Positions 22,301 to 29,244 of a stretch of 64,000 nt of DNA are shown piece after piece. Positions within the stretch are counted from its first letter, which is position 1. Every line of letters begins with the position of its first letter. Both the position numbers and the translations under genes were made by a program. Source of the stretch: Symploca sp. SIO1C2 (lineage in GTDB: Bacteria; Cyanobacteriota; Cyanobacteriia; Cyanobacteriales; Coleofasciculaceae); contig JAAHFP010000002.1 of the NCBI GenBank assembly GCA_010672925.1, forward strand, positions 367,244 to 431,243. Direction: 5' to 3'. The notes beneath the pieces are model-generated. The model did not search any database and was not told the origin of the DNA. It saw only the letters and a program-made list of their open reading frames with translations.

Positions 22301-24014
22301 TGCTACCAACGCGGTCATTGCTGATGCTCAAGGGATTGGCACTATTACCGACAATGATGGCCCCCCCAATCTTTCTATTGATGATGTCACGGTGGATGAA
22401 GGCGCTGGTACTGCTACCTTTACGGTAACTCTCGATGCCGCTACTACCCAGGATGTCACGGTAGATTTTGCTACTACTGCGGGTACGGCTGTGGCTCCCG
22501 ATGACTTTACTGCTACGAATGGCACTTTGACTATTGCCGCTGGACAAACTACTGGTACGATCACAGTCAATATCGCTGATGATGCTATTGATGAGCTGGA
22601 TGAGACCTTTACCTTAGACCTGAGCAATGCTACCAATGCGGTGATTGCTGATGCTCAAGGAATTGGAACCATTACCGACAATGATGCTGCTCCCAATATC
22701 TCCATTGATGATGTGACAGTGGATGAAACTGCGGGTACTGCAACCTTTACCGTCAGTCTTGATGCTGCTAGCGGACAGGATGTCACGGTAGACTTTACCA
22801 CTAACGATGGTACAGCAGTTGCCCCCGGTGACTTTACTGCTACAAATGGCACCTTGACCATTGCCGCTGGACAAACCACTGGCACGATCACAGTGGATAT
22901 CATTGATGATGGTATTGATGAAGCTGATGAGACCTTTACCGTAGACCTCAGTAATGCTACGAATGCCACTATTGCTGATGCTCAAGGGGTAGGCACTATC
23001 GCTGAGAATACCACTCCTCTGAGTCTGAACAAGACCCTAGATGATGTTATCTTCATTGAAGGGAATGCCGGTGACGATGCTCAACTGCTATTTACCCTTG
23101 ATGAAAGTAACGCCTTTTTTACTAATGAGATTGGGGTATTTATCATTGATGATGACCAAGGTACAGTTAATGGGGTTGCTCCAGGTTCCGCCAACTATCT
23201 AGAAACTGTCCTCGAAAACGGACAAGTAATTCTCTCAGCCCTCGGTGGTAATGAGCTTACTGGTACAGATACCAATCGTCAGTTAGGTTTTGAAGCTGGC
23301 GATCGCTTAGGATTCTACCTAGTGCAAAATGATACCACCGATAATGTCTTGGATGATTTGGCAGGAGGTTCCACCGATACCAATGTCTTCTTCACCTTCC
23401 CCTCTGCTAATTCCGATAACTTCGACCATTTGCAGCTGTCGATGGACGATGACACTATCACCTTAAATTGGGAAGATGCTCTTAATGGGGGAGACCAAGA
23501 CTTTGATGACGTGGTGCTGACAGTTCAACTAACTGATGCTGCTCCTCCTTTAGGAACAGAACTTCAAGGAGATGAGCAGGGAGAACTTATCGATTTGCGG
23601 GATGAGCTAACCGGCTTAATTGCTACTGACTTTGTTACCGCAGAGGATGCTGATTTTGACAATTCCTTTGGCTTCTATGCAGTGGATGACGCCAGTGGTA
23701 GCATCAATGGTATCACTCCAGATAACGCAATTTATGCCGCCTTAGCTGTTAGTAATCGGGTAGATTTAACTGCTGGGTTACCTGGTGGTAGTTTGTTAGC
23801 ACCGTTCTTTATTGCAGATGGCACTGCTGATGAATTCTTGATCTCGAATGCTAGTAATCAACAGGGTCAACTACCCCAAGCTTACTTTAGTTTCCTAGGA
23901 GCTAACCCCGACGGTCGTGATCACATTGCCCGACTAGGGGACAATACCTTCGGTTTTGAAGACAATACTGACTTTGACTACAACGATTTAATCGTACAAG
24001 TTGATTTCACCTAA
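10320..24014 (+). CDS. Giant DUF4347 / Calx-beta repeat / DUF4114 protein (ORF opens at 10284; MNNFNSS start at 10320 preferred)
   Basis: N-terminal DUF4347-like (LHIVCHGAPGTLHLG ... IFFYACNLA ... GVLP), 36 tandem Calx-beta repeats (e.g. LSIDDVTVDEAAGTATFTVSLDAASGQDVTVDFAT), two C-terminal DUF4114-like segments (GDQDFDDVVLTVQL; DFDYNDLIVQVDF). Confidence 0.9.
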   Translation: MNNFNSSTLSKLVSGEDNNDISVFYQKKPSFSTDKNAAMLVVIDPRVEAYQMLAEGVHQGANVLILDPSQDGIEQITQTLAGYPTSTSLHIVCHGAPGTLHLGDTFLNGANLEQYRQQLQTWEVAEIFFYACNLAAETIPRSQSFLSRFHQLTGAQIAASANKIGNALRGGCWYLEHQIGQIAGELAFESAVMQAYPGVLPIIVGPSNLITSEDGTATGTFGVVLSDVPTDPVLVLINGDASEGTPDQTFLLFDDTNWNIPQIVTVTGVDDAEVDGDITYNLNITPISGDPNFRNAEVIQVTNLDDDVLPNLSISDVTVDEAAGTATFDVTLSQASGEDVTVDFNTVAGTADDTTDFTGASGTLTIAAGATTGSITVNINDDTLNELTENFTVELSNATNATIADGQGVGTITDNDPLPNVSINDVTVNEGAGTATFTVSLDAASGQDVTVDFTTTDVTAINPDDYTGTNGTLTIAAGETTGTITVNIADDNLNELPEEFTVDLTGATNATILQGIGTGTITDNDQPPNVSVGDVTVDEAAGVANFTISLDVASGQDVTVDFATVAGTAISPDDFTDTTGTATIAAGQTSVIVSVPIINDTLNEADETFSVSLTNATNANLTEAQGVGTITDDDALPNLFIDDVTINEGGAATFTVSLSQASGQNVSVDFAAIAGTADDLSDFIATSSTLTIAAGDTTGTITINTIDDALNELPENFTVELSNATNATITDAQGIGTITDDDAAPNLSINDVMVNEGAGTATFTVSLDAASGQDVTVDFTTNDFTAINPDDYTGANGTLTIAAGDTTGTITVNIADDTLDEGDETFTVDLTNATNAAIADNQGAGTITDNDLAPALSIDDITVDEATGIATFTVSLDQASAQDVMVDFTTNAGTAITPDDFTDSPGTLTIAAGQTSATISVPITNDLLNEGDETFTVNLTNPVNATISDPQGIATITDDDALPNLSINDVTVNEGDGTATFTVSLDAVSGQNVTVDFATLAGTADDLSDFIATSSTLTIAAGDTTGTITVNLLDDALNEPIENFTVELSNATNANIADAQGIGIINDDDVAPELSIDDVTVNEGAGTATFTVTLDAASGQDVTVDFTTNDGSAINPDDFTGTNGTLTIAAGDTTGTITVNIADDALDEGDEDFTVELVSATNATIGADNEGTGTITDNDLPPNLSIDDVTVSEDGGTATFTVSLDQVSAEDVTVDFTTNDGSAVNPDDFTATTGTVTIAAGQTSATISVPIISDTLSETDETFTVDLSNAVNANILDPQGVGTITDNNQPPNLSIDDVAVDENAGTATFTVSLDRASGQDITVDFATLAGTALDTDDFTGTSGTLTILAGDTTGTITVNITDDTLNEPIEDFTVELSNATNATIADAQGLGTITDDDAAPNLSINDVTVNEGAGTATFTVSLDAASGQDVTVNFTTNDGIAINPDDYTGNNGALTIAAGDTTGTITVDIADDALDEGNETFTVDLVSATNATILDNQGIGTITDNDLPPVLSIDDVTVDEAAGVVNFTVSLDQVSAQDVTVDFATLAGTAVNPDDFTDTTGTLTITAGQTSATIAVPITNDLLNEGDETFSVNLTNAVNATIGDPQGVATITDDDTPPNLSIDDVTVDEAAGTATFTVSLDAATGQDVTVDFATVAGTALEIDDFSGTNGTVTILAGDTTGTITVDINNDILDEPNETFTVELSNATNANIADAQGLGTITDDDLAPGVSINDVTVNEGAGTATFVVSLDAASAQDVTIDFATNDGTAINPDDYTGGNGTLTIAAGDTTGTITVDIADDAIDELDETFTVDLISATNATITDDQGVGTITDNDLAPNLSIDDVMVSEDGGTATFTVTLDQASAQDVTVDFTTNNGSAVDPDDFTGTGGTLTITAGQTSATISVPIISDTLSEVDETFTVNLSNAVNANILDPQGVGTITDNNLPPNLSIDDVIVDEGAGTATFTVSLDRASGQDVTLDFATVAGTALDIDDFTGTSGTITILAGDTTGTITVNIVDDALDEPIENFTVELSNATNAIIADAQGLGTITDNDDAPNLSIDDVTVNEGAGTATFTVTLDAASAQDITVDFATADDTAINPDDYAGTNGTLTIAAGETSGTFTVDIADDALDEVDETFTVDLTNATNATIADAQGIGTITDNDLAPNVSIDDITVDEAAGFATFTISLDAASAQDVTVDFATAIGTAVNPDDFTDTTGTVTITAGQTSAIVSVPITNDLLNEVDETFSVNLTNAVNATIVDAQGVGTITDDDALPNLSIDDVTVDEAAGTATFTVSLDAASGQNVTVDFATLAGTAEDFIDFLSTNGTLTIAAGDTTGTITVNILDDALNEPIENFTVELSNATNANIADAQGLGTITDDDVAPEVSINDVTVNEGAGTATFVVSLNQASGQDITVDFTTNDGTAINPDDFTGTNGTVTIAAGDTAAMITVDIADDAIDELDENFTVDLTNATNATIADDQGTGTIIDNDLPPNVSINDVMVSEDGGAAIFTVSLDQVSAQDVTVDFATAAGTAINPDDFTDTTGTVTIAAGQTSATISIPIISDTIDEIDEMFTVNLSNAVNANITDPQGVGTITDNNVPPNLSIDNVTVDEAAGTATFTVSLDQTSGQNITVDFATVAGTATETADFTANNGTLTILAGETTGTITVDIIDDALDELNETFTVELSNATNANIVDAEGLGTITDDDAAPNLSINDLTVNEGAGTATFTVTLDAASGQDVTVNFTTNDDTAVNPDDFTGNNGTLTIAAGETTGTITVDIVDDAIDEVDETFTVDITSATNATITDNQGIGTITDNDLAPNVSIDDVTVDEAAGVATFTISLDGASGEDVTVDFATAVGTAIAPDDFTDTTGTVTIAAGQTSAIVSVAIANDTLNEADETFTVNLSNAVNATIVDPTGIGTITDDDAEPTLSIDNVTVDEAAGTATFTVSLNAASGQDVTVDFATLAGTALDTDDFTGNSGTLTILAGDTTGTITVDIIDDALNESNETFTVELSNATNATIADAQGLGTITDDDAAPNLSINDVTVNEGAGTATFTVTLDAASGQDVTVNFTTSDGTAVNPDDYTGTNGSVTIAAGQTTGTITVDIADDAIDEVDETFNVDITSATNATITDNQGVGTITDNDLPPNISINDVMVSEDAGTAIFTVSLDQASSQDVTVDFATTGGSAVDPDDFTGTTGTVTIAAGQTSATISIPIISDNLDEVDETFTVDLTNAVNGNILDPQGVGTITDNNLPPNLSIDNVTVDEAAGTATFTVSLDQTSGQDITVDFATVAGTADATSDFTGDSGTLTILAGATTGTITVDIIDDALDEQNETFTIELSNATNAVIADAQGIGTITDNDEAPNLSIDDVTVNEGAGTATFTVSLDAASGQDVTVNFATNDGTAINPDDYTGNSGTLTIAAGETTGTVTVNIADDAIDEVDETFTVDLSNATNATILDAQGVGTITDNDLPPNLSIGDVTVDEATGVANFTISLDQASSQDVTVDFATAIGTAVTPDDFTDTTGSVTIAAGQTSAIVSVAITNDTLNEADETFTVNLTNAVNATILDAQGVGTITDDDALPNLSIDDVTVDEAAGTATFTVSLDAASGQDVTVDFATVAGTAEDLNDFISTNSTLTIAAGATTATITVNIIDDTVDEALETFTVELSNATNATIADAQGMGTIIDNDAAPNLSINDVTFNEGAGTATFIVSLDAASGQDVTVDFITNDGTAINPDDYTGTNGTVTIAAGQTTGTITVDIADDAIDELDETFTVDLISATNATIADNQGIGTITDNDLPPNLSINDVTVDEAGGIATFTVTLDAASGQDVTVDFATAIGTAVTPDDFTDTTGTVTIAAGQTSAIISVPIINDLLIEGDETFTVNLSNAVNATITDPQGIGTIIDDEIPSNISIDDVTVDESAGTATFTVTLDRASGQDVTVDFTTNDGTAVAPDDFTANNGTLTIAAGQTTGTITVDIIDDAINETDETFTVDLTNATNAVIADAQGIGTITDNDGPPNLSIDDVTVDEGAGTATFTVTLDAATTQDVTVDFATTAGTAVAPDDFTATNGTLTIAAGQTTGTITVNIADDAIDELDETFTLDLSNATNAVIADAQGIGTITDNDAAPNISIDDVTVDETAGTATFTVSLDAASGQDVTVDFTTNDGTAVAPGDFTATNGTLTIAAGQTTGTITVDIIDDGIDEADETFTVDLSNATNATIADAQGVGTIAENTTPLSLNKTLDDVIFIEGNAGDDAQLLFTLDESNAFFTNEIGVFIIDDDQGTVNGVAPGSANYLETVLENGQVILSALGGNELTGTDTNRQLGFEAGDRLGFYLVQNDTTDNVLDDLAGGSTDTNVFFTFPSANSDNFDHLQLSMDDDTITLNWEDALNGGDQDFDDVVLTVQLTDAAPPLGTELQGDEQGELIDLRDELTGLIATDFVTAEDADFDNSFGFYAVDDASGSINGITPDNAIYAALAVSNRVDLTAGLPGGSLLAPFFIADGTADEFLISNASNQQGQLPQAYFSFLGANPDGRDHIARLGDNTFGFEDNTDFDYNDLIVQVDFT
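11244..23005 (+). repeat. 36 tandem about 325-bp Calx-beta coding repeats
   Basis: Counted from the translated repeat headers (LSI.DVTV.E..GTATF). Confidence 0.9.
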
Positions 24015-24032
24015 TTACTTGCCGCGAAAACC

Positions 24033-24062
24033 TGTAAAGACGTTGTATGCAACGTCTCTACA
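24033..24062. repeat. 30-nt palindrome variant TGTAAAGACGTTGTATGCAACGTCTCTACA
   Basis: Same outer arms as 3016..3045 with a different self-complementary core. Confidence 0.9.
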
Positions 24063-24390
24063 ATGTGACTTGAGGAATAAGGTAATTGCCTGTTCCTCAA
24101 GTTTTTTTTTAAATCCCTCTTGTTTTGTGCTAATATCATTCATGATGGAAAAGTTGTGCACCTATAGATATCCTCGGTTTTGGTCGTTCACGCCACTACA
24201 AGAGTAAACGATTAGCAATCGCATTATTCTGGTTTAGGGTGCACGTCGGTACTCCCCTACAGAAGATATACCAGAGTTTATTCAAAATTCTAATTGTCAT
24301 CCCTTGAAACAGAATCACAATATATGGTAGGGGCGAGTTCACCTAAAATCTTTCGGTATTTGTCAGTCAATTACCATTACCCGCCCCGGC

Positions 24391-24422
24391 AGCTTAGGCA
24401 AAGACTGTCCCACCGGGGCGGG
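24391..24422. repeat. Hairpin with arms CCCGCCCCGG / CCGGGGCGGG
   Basis: 10-bp perfect inverted arms in an intergenic region. Confidence 0.75.
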
Positions 24423-24704
24423 TTTAGAAAAATTATCGTTCTTATCCCCCAGTTTTGGTTGAACCCGCCCCTACATATCTACTTTTGTTTTTTTCAGCCC
24501 AATATCAATCACTATTTCAACCGCAGTGTCCGAAGCGTAACGCACCAAATCACGGGTACAGTCATTGTCAAAAATCATCCAAAACCTGCCCAAATGATAA
24601 CCAAGGAAATTGAGCATGTAGAATTTGGTAAAGAGACAGGGTGGTTTTGGCGTTGTATACAGCCATTGCCTTGGTGAAGATTCGCGCCAAACTTGCTCCT
24701 ATAG

Positions 24705-24813
24705 ATACAGCGCTTTGCCCTGTAATAAAGTACACTAACCAGACAAAAGTCCCCCTTAATAAGGGGGATTTAGGGGGATCAAATGTACCCCATAGCAGAG
24801 CAAAATGCTGTAT
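24705..24813 (+). repeat. 109-bp MITE-like element (family M2), copy 1
   Basis: atacagcgctttgccctg...agagcaaaatgctgtat; near-identical copy at 48382..48490; inverted-repeat ends. Confidence 0.9.
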
Positions 24814-24836
24814 ACTGAAGTTTACCCCAAATTCTA

Positions 24837-25028
24837 ATGCAAATCATCACTTTCAACTCACATATTGGTTCAGATGGGCTCTTACAAATAAAACTTCCTA
24901 ACGAACTGAAGAATCAGAATGTAATGGTGATTATTCGCCCCCAAACAAAAGAATGGCTTTCTATCTTACAAAAGACAGCGGGAAGTATTCCTGACTTGGA
25001 ACGACTACCTCAAGCTGTTAATAAATAG
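24837..25028 (+). CDS. Small hypothetical protein upstream of DUF433
   Basis: 63-aa ORF directly upstream of the DUF433-like gene; possible two-gene unit. Confidence 0.5.
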   Translation: MQIITFNSHIGSDGLLQIKLPNELKNQNVMVIIRPQTKEWLSILQKTAGSIPDLERLPQAVNK

Positions 25029-25041
25029 GAAAGTTAAAATT

Positions 25042-25311
25042 GTGGGTAAGATCGTAGGTTGGGTTGAGGAACGAAACCCAACAAAGTCTGAAGGACTCTT
25101 ACTAAATGACCCAACTTTTACCAAAATTAGCTATCGCCAAGGAGCCAGTGGTCAACCAGTTGCAGTTATTAGTGGAACAGGAATTAGAGTACAGACGATC
25201 GCAATCGCAGCTTATCGATGGGGATTATCTTCAGATCAACTTGCCCAAGAGTACGGACTAACCGAAACTCAGCTCAGCGATGCGTTGGGTTTTTATATCA
25301 AATCCGGCTAA
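25042..25311 (+). CDS. DUF433-like (VapB-type antitoxin-like) protein
   Basis: ISYRQGASGQPVAVISGTGIRVQTIAIAAYRWGLSSDQLAQEYGLTETQLSDALGFY. Confidence 0.7.
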   Translation: MGKIVGWVEERNPTKSEGLLLNDPTFTKISYRQGASGQPVAVISGTGIRVQTIAIAAYRWGLSSDQLAQEYGLTETQLSDALGFYIKSG

Positions 25312-25422
25312 ACACTTATCGTATCCCTTTTCTTTGCAACTTTGCTCTCTTCCTTCTGCCGTCTGCCGTCTGCCTTCTGCCTTGTTGTCACCAAAGTGTA
25401 ACTATTCCACCGGATTTGATAT
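25295..25422 (+). repeat. MITE-like element family M1 copy (overlaps the DUF433 3' end)
   Basis: atatcaaatccggctaaacactta ... ttccaccggatttgatat inverted ends. Confidence 0.75.
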
Positions 25423-25691
25423 TATCAGATGTATCAGACTCAGATAGATAGAGCGATCGCAACAGAAGAAGCGATTGAAGCTGCTAAAGTGATTTCTAGG
25501 AAAAAATGTACCTATCGTAGGGTGTGTATACCCTTCGGGATGCTCCGCTTAGAGCGCAGCGTAACGCACCAAATTCTGGGTACAATCATTTAAAAAAATT
25601 GCCTAAGCGATCGCTTTTTTCCAACAAGCTTTACACCTATGTTGCCCCAATTCAACCTACACCTCAAATTCCTTGTCTCAATGCTCATCGA

Positions 25692-25941
25692 CGGCGCTAA
25701 TGGGTAGGTGTTTTTTTGAGGAGGTGTAAAAAAATGGCTGAATCGCTTTTTGTACAAGAGTTTGAGGTGTGTTGCTCAAAAAAATCATTAGCGCTTTTGA
25801 TGAAATGCTTATGGTGAGGGGGTTTGAGGGTATTTTCCAGATTAGGGTCTTGCTTAACCAGAGGCTGAAATGCTATATTTTGATTCATTAGCGCCATCGT
25901 ACCTTGAAAACTACATACAGCAAGGGTTTCTGGAAGCCGCT
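25692..25941 (+). promoter_or_regulatory. CRISPR leader 1
   Basis: About 250 nt (gcgctaatgggtaggtgttttttt ... atgctatattttgattcattagcgcc...gccgct) shared with 27232..27481 and 44572..44821, each directly before a first repeat. Confidence 0.85.
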
Positions 25942-26911
25942 GTCGCAATTCCTCTTAATCCCTATCAGGGATTGAAACGCAAGATTTCATAATCAGGCCA
26001 GTAATCAACCAGTTGTCGCAATTCCTCTTAATCCCTATCAGGGATTGAAACACCATCTTTGATGATAAGCCACAGTATCAGCTGGCCAAGTCGCAATTCC
26101 TCTTAATCCCTATCAGGGATTGAAACTCCCAATGATCCGGACTATATGTATGGCTATAAGTCGCAATTCCTCTTAATCCCTATCAGGGATTGAAACTTAA
26201 TAATAGTTCCGATGAGGATGATGATGGTCTTGAGTCGCAATTCCTCTTAATCCCTATCAGGGATTGAAACGCTCCTCTGTGTGAGCGATCGCTTGTGGTT
26301 GAAGTCGCAATTCCTCTTAATCCCTATCAGGGATTGAAACGAGTATGTAGGTGCTAACCAAATGAAGGTTAACCTTAGTCGCAATTCCTCTTAATCCCTA
26401 TCAGGGATTGAAACATAAGGGGGAGCAAAGATCTTAGGCTTAGAATTTTGTCGCAATTCCTCTTAATCCCTATCAGGGATTGAAACATTATGGTAGAAGA
26501 CAAGACAAGAAAACGCAACCCCGTCGCAATTCCTCTTAATCCCTATCAGGGATTGAAACGTAGATGCAATCTTGCCAGACCCCCCTGAGTTGGTCGCAAT
26601 TCCTCTTAATCCCTATCAGGGATTGAAACGATAGTACATTGCAAACGGAGCAAGAAAACGCCCGCTGGTCGCAATTCCTCTTAATCCCTATCAGGGATTG
26701 AAACGAATAATGAATCTTGCTGCATAATCCCGATGTGTGGTCGCAATTCCTCTTAATCCCTATCAGGGATTGAAACAAGGAGTGGAATTGTCCTAGTGAT
26801 GTAAGACCAGTCGCAATTCCTCTTAATCCCTATCAGGGATTGAAACTGACGAATGCCGCCGCCGGGACGCCCGAACCCAAGTCGCAATTCCTCTTAATCC
26901 CTACCAGGGAA
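25942..26911 (+). CRISPR. CRISPR array 1: 14 repeats (last truncated), 13 spacers; repeat GTCGCAATTCCTCTTAATCCCTATCAGGGATTGAAAC
   Basis: 37-nt repeats at 25942, 26015, 26090, 26160, 26234, 26304, 26378, 26450, 26523, 26593, 26668, 26740, 26810 and truncated 26881. Confidence 0.98.
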
Positions 26912-26917
26912 TAATCA

Positions 26918-27160
26918 TCAGTAACCCATTTCCTGCAAGGTTTTGAGGTCTTCTTGAAATTCCGCTACATCGTAGTGAACACAGATGTCTCGCTCCGCCA
27001 GCAATGTTTGAAACTGCATTCGATGCATCTCCAGCAATTCGCTGGCTTTTCCCAGACTAATTTTGTCTTGCTCAAAGAGCATAATTACAACTTCTATCAA
27101 AAATTCACGCTCTGACAGACCGCTTACTTTGACAATATCATCGGAAATAACTAGACTCAT
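26918..27160 (-). CDS. UPF0175 family small protein
   Basis: LSEREFLIEVVIMLFEQDKISLGKASELLEMHRMQFQTLLAERDICVHYDVAEFQEDLKTL. Confidence 0.8.
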   Translation of the reverse strand: MSLVISDDIVKVSGLSEREFLIEVVIMLFEQDKISLGKASELLEMHRMQFQTLLAERDICVHYDVAEFQEDLKTLQEMGY

Positions 27161-27231
27161 GGCAATTCCTCCGACTTGGCTTCTCTTATCGTAGCAATCA
27201 GATTTTCAGGTTTCTCATCGAAATTGGTGGA

Positions 27232-27481
27232 TGGCGCTAAGGGATAGGTGTTTTTTTGAGTGAGTATAAAAAAATGGCTGAATCCCTTTTTGTACAAGAG
27301 TTTGAGGTGCGTTGCTCAAAAATTTCTTTAGCGCTTTTGGTGAAATGCTTATGGTGAGGGGGTTTGAGGGTATTTTCTAGATTATGGTCTTGCTTAACCA
27401 GAGGCTGAAATGCTATATTTTGATTCATTAGCGCCATCGTACCTTGAAAACTACATACAGCAAGGGTTTCTGGAAGCCGCC
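27232..27481 (+). promoter_or_regulatory. CRISPR leader 2
   Basis: Near-identical to leader 1. Confidence 0.85.
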
Positions 27482-28105
27482 GTCGCAATTGCAGCTAATC
27501 CCTACCAGGGATTGAAACAAAAAATAAGGCCAAATCACATCTTAACTGGACAAGGTCGCAATTGCAGCTAATCCCTACCAGGGATTGAAACTTGCAAGTG
27601 GCAATTCTGAGACTAGGCCAGCCAATGTCGCAATTGCAGCTAATCCCTACCAGGGATTGAAACCGCCACCTTCAGCTGGCGGACTGCTCCCCAACGTTCG
27701 TCGCAATTGCAGCTAATCCCTACCAGGGATTGAAACGAGGAAATGGAGAGGCGATCGCGAACCGGGACATGGTCGCAATTGCAGCTAATCCCTACCAGGG
27801 ATTGAAACGTGAGTGAGTAGAACCATTCATATCCACCTTGTAAGGTCGCAATTGCAGCTAATCCCTACCAGGGATTGAAACCACCTAGAAATTTCCACGC
27901 CTCATTAAGAGCATCGAGTCGCAATTGCAGCTAATCCCTACCAGGGATTGAAACGCAAGAGCCACTTCCAGGTTTTCTATGGTTTGTATTTGGGTCGCAA
28001 TTGCAGCTAATCCCTATCAGGGATTGAAACTTTACCACTACCGATGGTATTCCAGCAGCTAATATCAAGTCGCAATTGCACTTAATCCCTACCGGGGACT
28101 AAAAC
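27482..28105 (+). CRISPR. CRISPR array 2: 9 repeats (last degenerate), 8 spacers; repeat GTCGCAATTGCAGCTAATCCCTACCAGGGATTGAAAC
   Basis: Repeats at 27482, 27555, 27627, 27700, 27772, 27845, 27918, 27994, 28069 (terminal ...CACTTAATCCCTACCGGGGACTAAAAC). Confidence 0.98.
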
Positions 28106-28307
28106 AGAGCACTTTCTCAGGGAGCTATCAAGGAGCGATCGCAAATAGAATGCAAAAACAATACCTTACTTGGGTTGTGTTGGGTTTTGTTGCCTCAACC
28201 CAGCCTACGATTCCACTGTTTGGATGACAGATCACAGGCTAGAAGCCTGTTCCACAAGAAGCTGATGATAGAATTAGATGCTTTTACCAGATGTATCTTT
28301 GTTTACC

Positions 28308-28375
28308 ACCTAAAACCTAAAACCTAAAACCTAAAACCTACCACCTACCACCTACCACCTAACACCTACCACCTA
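28308..28375. repeat. Heptamer tandem repeats (AAACCTA)n/(CCACCTA)n
   Basis: Read directly. Confidence 0.9.
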
Positions 28376-29239
28376 ATCCATATAAAGATCGCACATTGAT
28401 TTGATTTCTTCTTTGATACGCGATCGCACAGCTTCTGGAGAAACGATTACACAATTTTTCCCATACCGCAAGACTTCTCTAGTAAACCAAAAAGTATTCG
28501 CAATCCGCCGCACCACTCTTTTTACTTGCGGTGCTCCTGCTAACCAGTCATTGCTGATATCTTCAGTTTTGGTTTTGTAGGCAAAAGCTAAAGTGCCAAA
28601 CAGGTGCATTTCCACTTCTATTTGAGCCAAGTTGGAGCGCCAAGAACCTTTGACGGGAGTAATGGCAGCTTCTGAAATCCGGTCTAAACGTAAGCACCAG
28701 TTGTGGTTTAGTTCCAGTAAATCCTGATTTCCTTCTGTTTCCTCACACCAACAGTCGAGATAATGCCGCTTCTCGTGAAAGTTAATTTGAGCATGACGGA
28801 TCGTAAAGTGCCAAGGTAGATCCGCTGCATCCCGGTAGTCAAGCTGGAAGGGTTGATTACGGCGGATGTAACGCTCTAATTCTAGTCGCCAGGAGGGAGG
28901 GGGATTGGCAACAAATCCTTCGATTTCTCGGCGTAGGGGAATAGATAGTTCACTTCGTTCTAAGAGTAGCTTAGCCATTTCTAATGCTAAGCCTAATTCT
29001 CCGTCATCAGTTAAGGCTTTATGAGCTCTTATCAGAGTATTGATACGGGTTTGACTCCAGTCATTGTTGGGAAGTACCAGAAGCTTGCGACGAGCAATCC
29101 CTTCTACCAATTTAGAAATATTGGGACGATCACCCCAAGTCATACCTAATTCAAGGGCAATTGCCATTAGCTCGGCTTTGTCTAGTTCTGATATAGATAG
29201 GGTAATGGATTGACCTTTACGACTCACAGGAACCCCCAA
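28373..29239 (-). CDS. WYL-domain transcriptional regulator, divergent from cas3'
   Basis: DLPWHFTIRHAQINFHEKRHYLDCWCEET...LDRI ... RRIANTFWFTREVLRYGKNCVIVSPEAVRSRIKEEI. Confidence 0.8.
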   Translation of the reverse strand: MGVPVSRKGQSITLSISELDKAELMAIALELGMTWGDRPNISKLVEGIARRKLLVLPNNDWSQTRINTLIRAHKALTDDGELGLALEMAKLLLERSELSIPLRREIEGFVANPPPSWRLELERYIRRNQPFQLDYRDAADLPWHFTIRHAQINFHEKRHYLDCWCEETEGNQDLLELNHNWCLRLDRISEAAITPVKGSWRSNLAQIEVEMHLFGTLAFAYKTKTEDISNDWLAGAPQVKRVVRRIANTFWFTREVLRYGKNCVIVSPEAVRSRIKEEIKSMCDLYMD

Positions 29240-29244
29240 AAGTA

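Noticed and set aside
11073-22985. Dozens of minus-strand ORFs (60-336 aa) opposite the Calx-beta gene
   Set aside because: Regularly spaced, low-complexity Ser/Val- or Ile/Gly-rich antisense translations of the repeats; codon-bias artefacts.
26536-26778. Minus-strand ORFs through CRISPR arrays (also 45135..45440) with FQSLIGIKRNCDQ repeats
   Set aside because: Translation of CRISPR repeats; not genes.
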